Positions 24,840-32,804 of a DNA stretch of 38,778 nt are shown here, in pieces. The position numbers and the translations under genes were made by a program. Numbering within the stretch: position 1 is the stretch's first letter; each line of letters begins with the position of its first letter. The stretch spans positions 1-38,778 of the forward strand of contig CAZTDX010000033.1 of assembly GCA_964612425.1 (NCBI GenBank), written 5' to 3'. This DNA is from CAUJGP01 sp964612425 (lineage in GTDB: Bacteria; Bdellovibrionota; Bdellovibrionia; Bdellovibrionales; Bdellovibrionaceae). A model generated the notes under the pieces. That model worked only from the letters and a program-made list of their open reading frames with translations. It was not told the DNA's origin and ran no database searches.

Positions 24840-25676
24840 TTAATAAATAAGAGTTGCTTGAAATGCGTAGTTAGATTCTTTGGAGTCTGCAAACTTGTAA
24901 CCAACGTTAGCGTTGTTTGCAGCAGAGTTAAATAAATGCCGAGCTTGTCCAACTGAGACACCTACTGTAATATTATCATTTGGAGCCACGTCTAAACCAA
25001 CACCTAACTCTAATGTTTCACTTGTTTTTGCAGTTTTGTTTTGGCCAACATTAGCAGCTAAATTGTGTTCAAAATATCCGTAAGTAGAGATTACTTTTGT
25101 ATTAGCATAACAAAGCTCTCCATAAAATTTGTTTGTAAATTGATCATCACCGATTCTCATACCAAGAACAGGTCTGATTAAAAATTCTGACGTTACTTTA
25201 TCTCTAATATTATAATCAAGGATGATGTCGGTTCTATAAGCTAATACTTGATTTGCATTTTTAGAATCGTTTGAAGTTGGCAATAAGATCGAATAAACAA
25301 CTGGTGTTTTCTCTGTACCTAAAATTCCACCATGAGTTACAGAGGCTGACAGCATGGTATCATACATGGTTGCTTTTTCGCGTTTATCACCCTTGCCTGC
25401 AATTTTTAAATTAGTTCCAACTCTAACTCCAAGCTTTAAATTTTCTTGTGCTTTGTAGGTTAGGGATAAAAAGTTATCACTTGCCCCGCCACCTTTTGTT
25501 GTTGCTGTATCAAAATCATTCCCTGTTAAATTTTGGTACTTCACCCCAAATTTCTTTGCAGGCACTGCCGCTGAAGCAGACGTTGTACTGGTAGTCGTGC
25601 TTGATTGTGCCATGCTCATAGAGCTAGAGATGGCAATCAATGCCGCCAGAGTCAGCTTTAACTTTTGTTTTTTCAT
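24840..25676 (-). CDS. Predicted outer-membrane beta-barrel protein
   Basis: Starting at the third of three in-frame ATGs (25676), 278 residues with signal peptide MKKQKLKLTLAALIAISSSM ending at MAQ. A Ser/Thr/Ala-rich stretch follows, then repeated amphipathic strands of 9-11 residues (LSLTYKAQENLKLGVRVG, TSETLELGVGLDV, ITVGVSVGQA) with the last strand ending in aromatic Tyr (FQATLIY), the classic sorting signal of outer-membrane barrels. No family recognised; a small porin-like or adhesin barrel is the best general guess. Each ATG has AAGGGGAAC or AAAGGAAC just upstream. It is divergent from the patatin gene. Confidence 0.7.
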   Translation of the reverse strand: MKKQKLKLTLAALIAISSSMSMAQSSTTTSTTSASAAVPAKKFGVKYQNLTGNDFDTATTKGGGASDNFLSLTYKAQENLKLGVRVGTNLKIAGKGDKREKATMYDTMLSASVTHGGILGTEKTPVVYSILLPTSNDSKNANQVLAYRTDIILDYNIRDKVTSEFLIRPVLGMRIGDDQFTNKFYGELCYANTKVISTYGYFEHNLAANVGQNKTAKTSETLELGVGLDVAPNDNITVGVSVGQARHLFNSAANNANVGYKFADSKESNYAFQATLIY

Positions 25677-25706
25677 CGTGTTCCTTTTCATTGTGTTCCC
25701 CTTCAT
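25676..25706 (-). repeat. Tandem 15-base duplication giving three start codons with ribosome sites
   Basis: On the minus strand the unit ATGAARRGGAACACR occurs twice (start codons at 25706 and 25691), and the third ATG at 25676 begins the real signal peptide. Each unit supplies a purine-rich ribosome site for the next ATG. The duplicated codons (MKGNT, MKRNT) add basic residues to the signal peptide if used. Confidence 0.75.
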
Positions 25707-25781
25707 CTATAACTCTTCTTTGAAGACTCCGTCTTTGCAGAAGAGTTTGTTTTACTAAATACATTTTGTTTTCTAACGTTT

Positions 25782-25802
25782 TTAGACCCTCATCAGGTCT
25801 AA
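25782..25802. promoter_or_regulatory. Inverted repeat in the outer-membrane protein/patatin divergent region
   Basis: TTAGACC (25782-25788) and GGTCTAA (25796-25802) form a perfect 7-base inverted repeat with a 7-base centre, 76 bases before the first start codon of the minus-strand outer-membrane gene. It could be an operator or a leader hairpin. The remaining bases of the 293-base divergent region show no other gene. Confidence 0.4.
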
Positions 25803-25930
25803 GGTCGCAACCTACTCGATCAGATAAAAAAAGTAAACAATAAGAATTTCCTACTCATATTTTTTTCTTTCATTCACAATGTAATAAAGAAAGAGCTTGC
25901 CGCAAATTGGAGTCAAAAAGAATCCGAACG

Positions 25931-25959
25931 TTGGCATGGTGCCTTTTGCACCAATAAAT
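25931..25959 (+). promoter_or_regulatory. Probable promoter and operator of the patatin gene
   Basis: TTGGCA (25931-25936) is followed 16 bases later by AATAAA (25953-25958), a fair -35/-10 pair. The spacer is filled by the inverted repeat TGGTGC-N5-GCACCA (25937-25953), a classic place for a repressor. The TTGGCA and GC elements resemble a sigma54 promoter but their spacing (GG to GC 13 bases) is wrong for one. Confidence 0.4.
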
Positions 25960-25999
25960 GAAAGTAAATTGTTTTAGTTTTGTTACTGTGAGGTTTTAA

Positions 26000-27133
26000 A
26001 TGAAAGCACTTGTTTTATCTGGCGGTGGAGCTCGAGGAGCATATCAAGCAGGCGTCCTCAATGCGACATCAGAAATTGCCGCAAAGCTAGGAGTGAAGCA
26101 TCCCTTCGAAATTTTTACCGGAGCTAGTGCTGGCGCAATCAATGCCTCATTTTTAGCCTCGCAGTCTGAAAACTTTGTCCAAGCTACTGAAAACCTTGCT
26201 AATCTCTGGGGAACAATCGAAGCCGAACAAGTGTTTAGATCCGATGCTCTATCCCTCGGAAAAATCGGTTTTAAATGGATGCGCGATTTACCACTGGGTG
26301 GACTCACTGGGTTTTCGCCAGGTCCCTCACTGCTCGACACAACACCATTAAGGGAACTTTTACAAAACCACGTTGATTTTACCAAAATACAATCCAACCT
26401 TCAAAATGGTGTCTTTAAGGCTTTGGCTATCACAGCAGTTGACTATCATTCGTCCATGGCCGCTACTTTTACTCAAGCTGAGGACCATGTAAAAATGTGG
26501 GTACGATCTCGTCGTTTTTCGGAGCGATGTGTAATAAATACAGATCACATCATGGCCTCATCCGCAATTCCACTCCTTTTTCCTCCTATTGAAATCGATG
26601 GACGACACTACGGCGATGGTTGCCTTCGAAATAATGCCCCCTTGAGTCCCGCCATTCACCTTGGCGCTAGAAAAATTTTAGTAGTCGGGGTTCGTCGACA
26701 AACCGATGTTGTAGCCCCTCGCCAAAAGCATGCACCGACTCCCACATTAGCACGTGTGATTAATACGCTGCTGAATGCCGTATTATTGGATGGAATTGAA
26801 CTCGACGTTGATAGGCTTAAAAAGATCAATCAATTTATGACTAAAATTCCTACCGAGCTTCATGACCAAGTCAATTTTAGAAAAGTTGATTTTGTTTGGA
26901 TTCACCCAAGTATCGATATCGGACAGCTCGCCTACGATCACGCTCATAAACTTCCACGCTTTATACGCTATCTTCTTCGAGGTCTCGGCCCCAGCGAAGA
27001 CTCTAAGGAAGTGATTAGCTATCTTCTCTTTGATCCCATCTTCTGCCAAAAACTCATGGAAGCAGGCTATGAAGACGCCATGAAAAAGAAAGAAGACATC
27101 GAAAGACTTTTCGGAGAAGAGGAAAGTCCCTAG
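26000..27133 (+). CDS. Patatin-like phospholipase
   Basis: 377 residues. Full catalytic set: glycine-rich GGGARGAY (8-15), nucleophile elbow GASAGA (41-46, Ser43) and the Asp-Gly motif in HYGDGCLRNNAPLSP (Asp of the dyad). The N-terminus starts directly with the first strand (MKALVLSGGG), with no signal peptide, so it acts in the cytoplasm or is exported by another route. Patatins deacylate phospholipids; in predatory bacteria they are a natural candidate for prey-membrane breakdown, which is inference. GAGG lies 7 bases before ATG. Compare the inactive patatin-like lipoprotein near 2.1 kb: the two differ in every key residue. Confidence 0.88.
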   Translation: MKALVLSGGGARGAYQAGVLNATSEIAAKLGVKHPFEIFTGASAGAINASFLASQSENFVQATENLANLWGTIEAEQVFRSDALSLGKIGFKWMRDLPLGGLTGFSPGPSLLDTTPLRELLQNHVDFTKIQSNLQNGVFKALAITAVDYHSSMAATFTQAEDHVKMWVRSRRFSERCVINTDHIMASSAIPLLFPPIEIDGRHYGDGCLRNNAPLSPAIHLGARKILVVGVRRQTDVVAPRQKHAPTPTLARVINTLLNAVLLDGIELDVDRLKKINQFMTKIPTELHDQVNFRKVDFVWIHPSIDIGQLAYDHAHKLPRFIRYLLRGLGPSEDSKEVISYLLFDPIFCQKLMEAGYEDAMKKKEDIERLFGEEESP

Positions 27134-27306
27134 AATTAATGAAAAAGCAGGAACTCCATCAACCATTTAGCCTTAACTTTACAATTCACATACCAATCAT
27201 CTTTGAATAAAATACAAAGACTACTAAACTTATTTACTTATCCATAAATTCTATGTAATAGAGGCGCCTTAATAAATTTATTTTCATTAAAAAGGTTAGG
27301 TGTTCA

Positions 27307-27801
27307 ATGTCTTCATTTATCAATTTCATTACTTTCTCTACTTTGCTTTCACTCATTCCAACAATTTCTTCAGCCTCAGAAACTGTGTTTTGCAAAGCCA
27401 CCAAAACTTTTCAAAGAGATGAGAAAGCACTTAATACGGACGCAGAAATTAACTTTGAACTCATTCGCAATGGCAAAAATAGCGAAATAAAAAATTTAAC
27501 AGGCTATGTTTTTGTAAGCTACGATAGCATTGGCGAAAGCACTCTCTCCACTGAAAACGCTTACATGGGGTACTTTAATCTTGATTCACTTGTTGCAAAC
27601 CCTCAATATCGACCCACAAAATACAAAGATTACATTCAATTTAAAAATATGGACGCCACTCATACTGTAGGCCGCGAAAGTGGCATGTGGGGCGCCCTCA
27701 TTCTGAATATAAACACTCCCAAACAAATTTCAGCAAAATATATTTTTCAAGCTGGAGATCATATGGGCGGCACAATGCCCTTTCATTGCAAATCCTACTA
27801 A
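27307..27801 (+). CDS. Secreted hypothetical protein
   Basis: 164 residues with a signal peptide (hydrophobic 4-21, cleavage near SSA). The mature part is about 140 residues, mostly short strands, with two Cys (VFCKA near its start and FHCKSY at its end) placed to form one disulfide that closes the domain. No family is recognised. AGG lies 8-10 bases before ATG. It is the first of an accessory patch running to 30.9 kb; a 173-base AT-rich gap separates it from the patatin and 265 bases from the next gene. Confidence 0.55.
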   Translation: MSSFINFITFSTLLSLIPTISSASETVFCKATKTFQRDEKALNTDAEINFELIRNGKNSEIKNLTGYVFVSYDSIGESTLSTENAYMGYFNLDSLVANPQYRPTKYKDYIQFKNMDATHTVGRESGMWGALILNINTPKQISAKYIFQAGDHMGGTMPFHCKSY

Positions 27802-27919
27802 AGGTGATTAAAACTTTACAGAAACTAAAATCTCATCTCTGATCACTTTTATAGCCCCTATGGGCGAACAGACCTTTCTTAGTAAATTCAAGCTGTTACA
27901 CATTAGTTTTTCATTTATA

Positions 27920-27949
27920 TTGAAATTTAATGGTCAAATTTCATATAAT
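27920..27949 (+). promoter_or_regulatory. Promoter with operator-like repeat, upstream of the beta-propeller gene
   Basis: TTGAAA (27920-27925) and TATAAT (27944-27949) are spaced by 18 bases. The inverted repeat GAAATTT (27922-27928) / AAATTTC (27936-27942) overlaps the -35 and the spacer. The expected start lies about 110 bases before the ATG at 28067, leaving a long leader. A second TTGAAATTGTCAAA at 27993 repeats part of the motif. Confidence 0.6.
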
Positions 27950-28066
27950 ACTTCTTTTTATTTAAACACGTTTTATTTATAAGAAGTAAATAATTGAAAT
28001 TGTCAAACTCGATATCGTTAGATTTTTTTCTGATGTGTCGATGCCATTATTTGGAGGTATTTTATT

Positions 28067-29755
28067 ATGAAAAAAGTGATAAAAAATGTGTTGTTCATAA
28101 GCTTATTTTTAAATGTAATTTGTATAGTAAGCTATGGTGAAACGAAAAATGAAATAACCTCTTTGGAAGGAAAGTGGAAATATATTGGTCGTGTCGATAA
28201 AAAAACTGGGAATGTTGTTAACTATGACGATGATACATTTAACGTGATTTATGAGTTTAAAAACAATGTATTTCAATATAGTATCAAGTTACCTGGAGAT
28301 ATTATCTGTGAAAATAATCTCAGCTATTCAAAAACTGCAAGAATGATAAAAACAGAAAGGGCTAGCAATTCAAATCTAAAATGCAATAGCTCGCTTGCTG
28401 ACTATTTAAAGGATGAAAGACAAAAATATTTCTATTATATCGCATCTCGATTCATTTCAGACATTAATAATTCTGATTTATATTTTAAAAAAACAAAGTA
28501 TAAGCCTGAGTGCAACAACGGGAAGACATGTCACATTGTTGACATCAATATCAACGCTCCTTTCCTCACAGCTTTTGTTTTTGAAAATGTAGAAAATCCA
28601 GAACAACTCCTTTTAATTAGTTCAGATCGATATGGAAGTTTTGATTCCCCCCGTCATACATTTATTGGTTCCAATGAGGGTTCAAGCAATAAATTTTCTA
28701 TCTCAAAAGATGGTAAATCCATGTTTACTGGACAAGATTCACCAAAAAGTGATTTAAATAAAATAAATTTAGAAACCAAAGAAATCCTTAAATTTTCTTT
28801 GAAACAATCTATCAAAGGCACCCGACATTCACCTAACAATAAATACGTAGCTCTGATTTCAGAAGCCAATTTTGATGATACCTTAACCATTATGAATGCG
28901 CAAAATGGTAATATCTTAATGAAGTTTCAGTCCAAAGGAAATCTTGATAACTTAGCCTGGTCACCGAATGGTAATTTTTTATCTTATGTCTATTGGAATA
29001 GGGACAGAAAAACAAGCAGCTTAATAATTTCTGAAATTGGATTAAATAATGAAGCTGAAATTAGCTCCGCAAATCTAGCTGATATCAATTATTATGATGG
29101 ACAAAAATTTTCAGTAAGTTGGTCCCATGATAATAAGCTCATTGCTTTTAATAATGGAAATACTGTTGATATTTTTAATTCAATCAGTAGAAAAAAGATC
29201 TACACTTATAGCTATGACTCTACACTTACAAATGTTGAGTGGTCCCCGTCATCAAATGATTTAATGATTATCACAGAAGATAAAATCTATTTAGAAAAGT
29301 TTAACAATCGGACCAAATTATTTTTAGGCGATACACATCAAGAAAAGATTATTAGATCCGTTTGGTCACCTAAAGGCGATAAAATTGCGACCTTTACTGC
29401 ATCCTCTTTGCTAATATGGTCTATCGAAGATAAAAACTATCAAACGATTAAACTTTCAAATTCCTTTGATTTGGAACCAATTGAGAGTTGCCCAAGCTAC
29501 AAAGACTATTGCGCTAAATATCTGTCCTGGTCACCAGATCAAAAAATGATCTCTTTCAGAGCAAAAAACAACATTGTTATTTATGATGTATCAACTTTAG
29601 CTGAAAAACTGGTTATTGCTGCCGAAGGAGTGTTTAACCTTGTTGAATATCAGTGGATGCCAGACAGTCAGTCTATAATTATTTCGAAAGTAGAAGCAGA
29701 ATGGCAAAATGAAATAAAAAGGTATATTACAAAGTTCTATAAAGTTGAGTTTTAA
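28067..29755 (+). CDS. Exported beta-propeller protein (WD40/TolB-like repeats)
   Basis: 562 residues. Signal peptide to about residue 25. Residues 30-190 form an N-terminal strand-rich domain with several Cys (CENN, LKCNSS, PECNNGKTC). The rest is a repeat array in which each blade has a W-S-P/H-x-x-x motif: LAWSPNGNFLSYV, VSWSHDNKLIAFN, VEWSPSSNDLMII, SVWSPKGDKIATF, LSWSPDQKMISFR and YQWMPDSQSIIIS. Six to seven such blades suit a TolB/WD40-like propeller that binds proteins or ligands; the partner is unknown. Ribosome site GGAGG. AT-richer, with more Asn/Lys codons than the neighbouring housekeeping genes, suggesting transfer. Confidence 0.7.
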   Translation: MKKVIKNVLFISLFLNVICIVSYGETKNEITSLEGKWKYIGRVDKKTGNVVNYDDDTFNVIYEFKNNVFQYSIKLPGDIICENNLSYSKTARMIKTERASNSNLKCNSSLADYLKDERQKYFYYIASRFISDINNSDLYFKKTKYKPECNNGKTCHIVDININAPFLTAFVFENVENPEQLLLISSDRYGSFDSPRHTFIGSNEGSSNKFSISKDGKSMFTGQDSPKSDLNKINLETKEILKFSLKQSIKGTRHSPNNKYVALISEANFDDTLTIMNAQNGNILMKFQSKGNLDNLAWSPNGNFLSYVYWNRDRKTSSLIISEIGLNNEAEISSANLADINYYDGQKFSVSWSHDNKLIAFNNGNTVDIFNSISRKKIYTYSYDSTLTNVEWSPSSNDLMIITEDKIYLEKFNNRTKLFLGDTHQEKIIRSVWSPKGDKIATFTASSLLIWSIEDKNYQTIKLSNSFDLEPIESCPSYKDYCAKYLSWSPDQKMISFRAKNNIVIYDVSTLAEKLVIAAEGVFNLVEYQWMPDSQSIIISKVEAEWQNEIKRYITKFYKVEF

Positions 29756-29758
29756 TTT

Positions 29759-29926
29759 TTAAAGTACAAAATTTTTATTTTCATCAACTTTACAGCTAAA
29801 CCCGCCCCCACTACCGTCCCCGCCAGAGCCATCTGCATACCCTATAGTGTTTAAAGTCAAGACACTTGAAAAAAGTATGGCTAAAAATACTTTGCTAAAG
29901 TAAAAATATTTATCTGTTGATTGCAT
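29759..29926 (-). CDS. Small secreted Gly-rich protein (55 residues), previously unlisted
   Basis: ATG at 29926 with ribosome site GGGAG 6-7 bases upstream. The 55 codons encode a signal peptide (hydrophobic VFLAILFSSVLTL, cleavage likely after Ala31 in IGYA) and a tiny mature part of 24 residues: an Asp/Gly/Ser-rich run (DGSGGDGSGGGF), then one Cys and a charged tail ending KNFVL. It converges on the beta-propeller gene with three bases between stops and is divergent from the TIGR02147 regulator. Mature size and Gly/Cys content fit a secreted peptide or a peptide bacteriocin; nothing more can be said. Good start signals argue against a chance ORF. Confidence 0.65.
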   Translation of the reverse strand: MQSTDKYFYFSKVFLAILFSSVLTLNTIGYADGSGGDGSGGGFSCKVDENKNFVL

Positions 29927-29947
29927 TAACAGCTCCCTGAATTAATG

Positions 29948-29966
29948 CCTGCACTTTAAGTGCCAA
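29948..29966 (-). promoter_or_regulatory. Palindrome resembling a sigma54 promoter, upstream of the small secreted protein
   Basis: On the minus strand TTGGCACTTAAAGTGCA carries GG and GC exactly 10 bases apart, as in a sigma54 -24/-12 element (consensus TTGGCAC-N5-TTGCA; one mismatch at the -12 TTGC). The inner part GCACTTTAAGTGC (29951-29963) is also an inverted repeat around one base, so it may instead be an operator. It lies about 25 bases before the ATG, suitable for either. Confidence 0.45.
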
Positions 29967-30102
29967 CTTGAGACATTTTCTAGAATTAAAATTGAATTCA
30001 TTGATTATAAATAAATTATATTTTTAACATTAGAAGTCTTTGGTAAAAAAAAGCGATTTTATTCATACAAAATGAAATTTTATAGTATAATTTATTGTAA
30101 TT

Positions 30103-30919
30103 ATGAAGAAAGATGTATTTGAATATAAAGACTATAAAAGTTATTTATCCGCTTATATTTCTTCCCAAAGCAAGGGCGGAAGAGGCCTCAGATTAGCATT
30201 ATCAAAATGCCTTATCCTGCCCTGTTTCACATATTTCACAAGTAATTAACGGTAAATCTCACTTTACGATGGAACAGGGCGAAGCCGCCAATATCTTTAT
30301 GGATCATTCTAATGAAGAATCTCAGTTCTTCTTAATTCTCATTCAGCTTGCGAAAGCAGGAACTCCTGCTTTAAAGCGAAGAATCCAAATGCAAATTAGC
30401 CAAATTTTAGAGAAGAGGTTAATCCTTAGAGAGCGCTTAGGGATTGCTCCGGGCCTCAATACAGAAGCACAAGCAGAATTTTATAGTTCGTGGATTTATG
30501 GGATCATTCATGTTATACTTACGATCCCGGAGTTACAAAACGCAGAAGCTATTAGTAAATACCTGGGGCTATCAGTGCGTCGGGTAGGTGAAATATTGGA
30601 CTTCCTAGTCTCTGTGGGGTTAGCCATTAAAGCTGAAAACAATCGTTACGATATCGGTACAGCAAGAATTCATTTAGGTTCTGACTCACCTCTTATTTCT
30701 AAATTCCATACTAATTGGCGAGTTAAGGCCATCCAGTCTCTTGAAAAAGAGTCAGCTTCTGACGATCTTCATTATTCATCAGCAATTACTGTTTCAAAAG
30801 AAGATGCTATAAAAATTAAATCAATTTTGATTAAATATATTCAGGAAATTAAACTTATTGTCCGCGACTCTTCAGCAGAAGTTCCATTCTGCTTTAACAT
30901 TGATTTCTTTAAAATTTAA
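30103..30919 (+). pseudogene. TIGR02147-family regulator interrupted by a single-base frameshift
   Basis: ATG at 30103 opens MKKDVFEYKDYKSYLSAY, the typical start of TIGR02147 proteins (FEYxDYRxxL). An extra T at 30208 shifts the frame to a stop at 30247-30249; removing it gives LALSKALSCPVSHISQVING, the family's helix-turn-helix start, and rejoins the downstream frame (30269 onward) to the stop at 30919. The remaining 230 residues are complete to the end (SAITVSKEDAIKIKSIL, then FFKI). A TATAAT at 30086-30091 sits 11 bases before ATG. The family is found mainly in Bdellovibrio and Fibrobacter and is of unknown target. Translation could only restart weakly at an internal start. Confidence 0.85.
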
Positions 30920-30980
30920 CATTCTTTAAAAAACTGACTACCATTTTCTAGTTAAACAATGAAGTTTTAGATGTGAAAAT

Positions 30981-32108
30981 CTACGAAAGATGATTCAAGC
31001 TTTTCGGAATTTGAATAACGAAGCAAGTGTTTTGACTCCTTTTATCTAAATAAAAATGACCCGAATGCTTTTCAATGATTTCTTTAGTGAGTCCTAAGCC
31101 TAATCCCATTCCAGCTCCAAAAGCTTTCGTTGTAAAAAAGGGATTCATAATATCCTCTTCAATATTAGATTGAATACCTTTTCCACTATCAGTAACTCTA
31201 AAGAAATTAAACTCCTCAGTGGCCTCAAAAGAAAGTCGAATCCAAGGGGACTCTGAATTTCTCACAGCAACATCACTATTATAAATTAAATTTAAAATCG
31301 CCTGCATGAGATCAAACGGACGACACGTTACCTTTGCCTCTTTATTTGGAAGTGTAAATTCTAAAGTAATCCCGTGATTTCGCACTCTCGTTCCTACAAG
31401 AGAATTAATATCTTCAAAGAGAGCCTCTGCCGAGTGGCTCACAAAGGGGTCGTTCGAACCATCTCTTGAAAGGGACTTTGCTACCTTCGTCACACGACTT
31501 ATTCTATTGGAGGCATCCATAATTTTTTGAGCGTTTTTTTCTATAAATTCTGATGTTATTTCATTCTTAGCATTGGCCATCTTAAAATACTTTGCCGTGC
31601 CCAGAATAACAGTAAGGGGATTATTAATTTCATGGGTGATCCCACCAATCATTTGTCCTAAGATACTGAATCTTGCACCAGCCTGAGCAAGTTTTTTTTG
31701 CTTTTCAATTTCTTGCTCTTTTATTTTTAATTCAGTTTTATCAACATGAATTTCCAAATAGAGAGCCTCTGTATGGTTTGGACTTTGAAGAGCTGTTCTC
31801 GTCACTTGATTCCAAAAAAACTCTCCATTTTTTTTTCGCAGACAAACTTCTCCTTGCCACCCACTGCCATTATGAACTAAGTCATCCCAGCCCTGCTCAA
31901 AGTAATGACTGTTTTTCATTCCTGAGTTTAGTAACTCAACAGTACTGCCAATCAATTCTTCTTTTGAATAACCACATTGATTTAATAAAAAATCATTAAC
32001 AAACAAATATTCTTTATTTTTGTTTAAGATTGCATAACCTACCCATTGGCTCAATCCTTCAAGCAGATTCTTTTGCACTAGCTTTATTAACTCGTTTTCA
32101 TTAGCCAT
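30981..32108 (-). CDS. Cytoplasmic PAS-domain sensor histidine kinase
   Basis: 375 residues with no transmembrane segment. A PAS domain (about 20-125) has GYSKEELIGSTVELL and the PAC-like GEFFWNQVTRTAL. A coiled stretch (about 120-147) leads to the dimerisation/phospho-acceptor helix with GGITHEINNPL (His159). The ATPase domain has N-box ILNLIYNSDVAV, G1 DSGKGI, and G2 MGLGLGL, all intact. The PAS sensor probably reads an internal signal, such as redox or a ligand. No response regulator lies next to it, so it is an orphan kinase; the neighbouring genes upstream on the same strand are a TetR regulator and a STAS protein. The gap to the TetR gene is 36 bases. Confidence 0.88.
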   Translation of the reverse strand: MANENELIKLVQKNLLEGLSQWVGYAILNKNKEYLFVNDFLLNQCGYSKEELIGSTVELLNSGMKNSHYFEQGWDDLVHNGSGWQGEVCLRKKNGEFFWNQVTRTALQSPNHTEALYLEIHVDKTELKIKEQEIEKQKKLAQAGARFSILGQMIGGITHEINNPLTVILGTAKYFKMANAKNEITSEFIEKNAQKIMDASNRISRVTKVAKSLSRDGSNDPFVSHSAEALFEDINSLVGTRVRNHGITLEFTLPNKEAKVTCRPFDLMQAILNLIYNSDVAVRNSESPWIRLSFEATEEFNFFRVTDSGKGIQSNIEEDIMNPFFTTKAFGAGMGLGLGLTKEIIEKHSGHFYLDKRSQNTCFVIQIPKSLNHLS

Positions 32109-32144
32109 ATAATTCTCTTGTAACCCATCTTTGTTTTTTAAAAC

Positions 32145-32732
32145 TTACAGTAGCTCTTTAAATTTTTCGTAAACGCGTTTTAAATCCGTTAAATTAAGAG
32201 CTCCGCTTATTTTTGTTTTTTCACCACGAACCAAAAAGAACGCAAGTCCCAACCTCATAATACTCACCAACTCAGCAAGCACTTCCGAATCCCCCTTGGA
32301 CACACCCATCACTTTTTGAATGTCTTTGGCCAGCTTATTAGAGTACAACTTAAAAGAATCTCGAACCGCAACTCCAATGGGTCCCAGCGATTCAAAATAA
32401 ACAAATATCAACGGAATTAATTTGGGGTAACGTTGTGCTTGTTGTAAAAAATGAAGAGTACCTTCTCGAATTTGATCTTTTAATTCGGTCATTGAATTGA
32501 TGGTTGATGACTTACGCGTTTGAAAAAGTTCTTTTATATAAAACTCTGTTGTCTTCCTAATCACCTCTTCTCGGGTTTTCCCTAAATACTTATATATCCA
32601 AGGCCGCGAGACACCGCTCACCCGAGACAAGGAGGTATGATTGATTCCGTGCAGGCCATGATGGGAGTTTAGAATGGTCAACACCGACTCATAGACATCA
32701 TTAAACTTTTTTTCTTTAGGTGTTAACCCCAT
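32145..32732 (-). CDS. TetR-family transcriptional regulator
   Basis: 195 residues. The N-terminal helix-turn-helix is HTSLSRVSGVSRPWIYKYLG (about 32-51), with the family pattern of a small residue, Ser and Ile-Tyr-x-Tyr at the recognition helix; the remaining helices form the ligand-binding half (LKDQIREGTLHFLQQAQRYP and after). The ligand is unknown. No clear ribosome site precedes the ATG. It lies between the STAS gene and the histidine kinase, all on the minus strand, so it may regulate that cluster, or the thioesterase upstream, as lipid-responsive TetR proteins do (inference). Confidence 0.8.
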   Translation of the reverse strand: MGLTPKEKKFNDVYESVLTILNSHHGLHGINHTSLSRVSGVSRPWIYKYLGKTREEVIRKTTEFYIKELFQTRKSSTINSMTELKDQIREGTLHFLQQAQRYPKLIPLIFVYFESLGPIGVAVRDSFKLYSNKLAKDIQKVMGVSKGDSEVLAELVSIMRLGLAFFLVRGEKTKISGALNLTDLKRVYEKFKELL

Positions 32733-32804
32733 AAACTTAGTTTACCACTCGAGATTCATTTAATAACAAGGTTTTACCTTCCCAAAAAAGATCTAGACTT
32801 TATA

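Noticed and set aside
25931..25953. Sigma54-type promoter reading of the element upstream of the patatin gene
   Set aside because: GG and GC are 13 rather than 10 bases apart; a sigma70-type promoter with an operator fits better.
26783..27166. 127-codon open frame antisense to the patatin C-terminal half
   Set aside because: Antisense to a gene with complete catalytic motifs; no ribosome site, no recognised domain.
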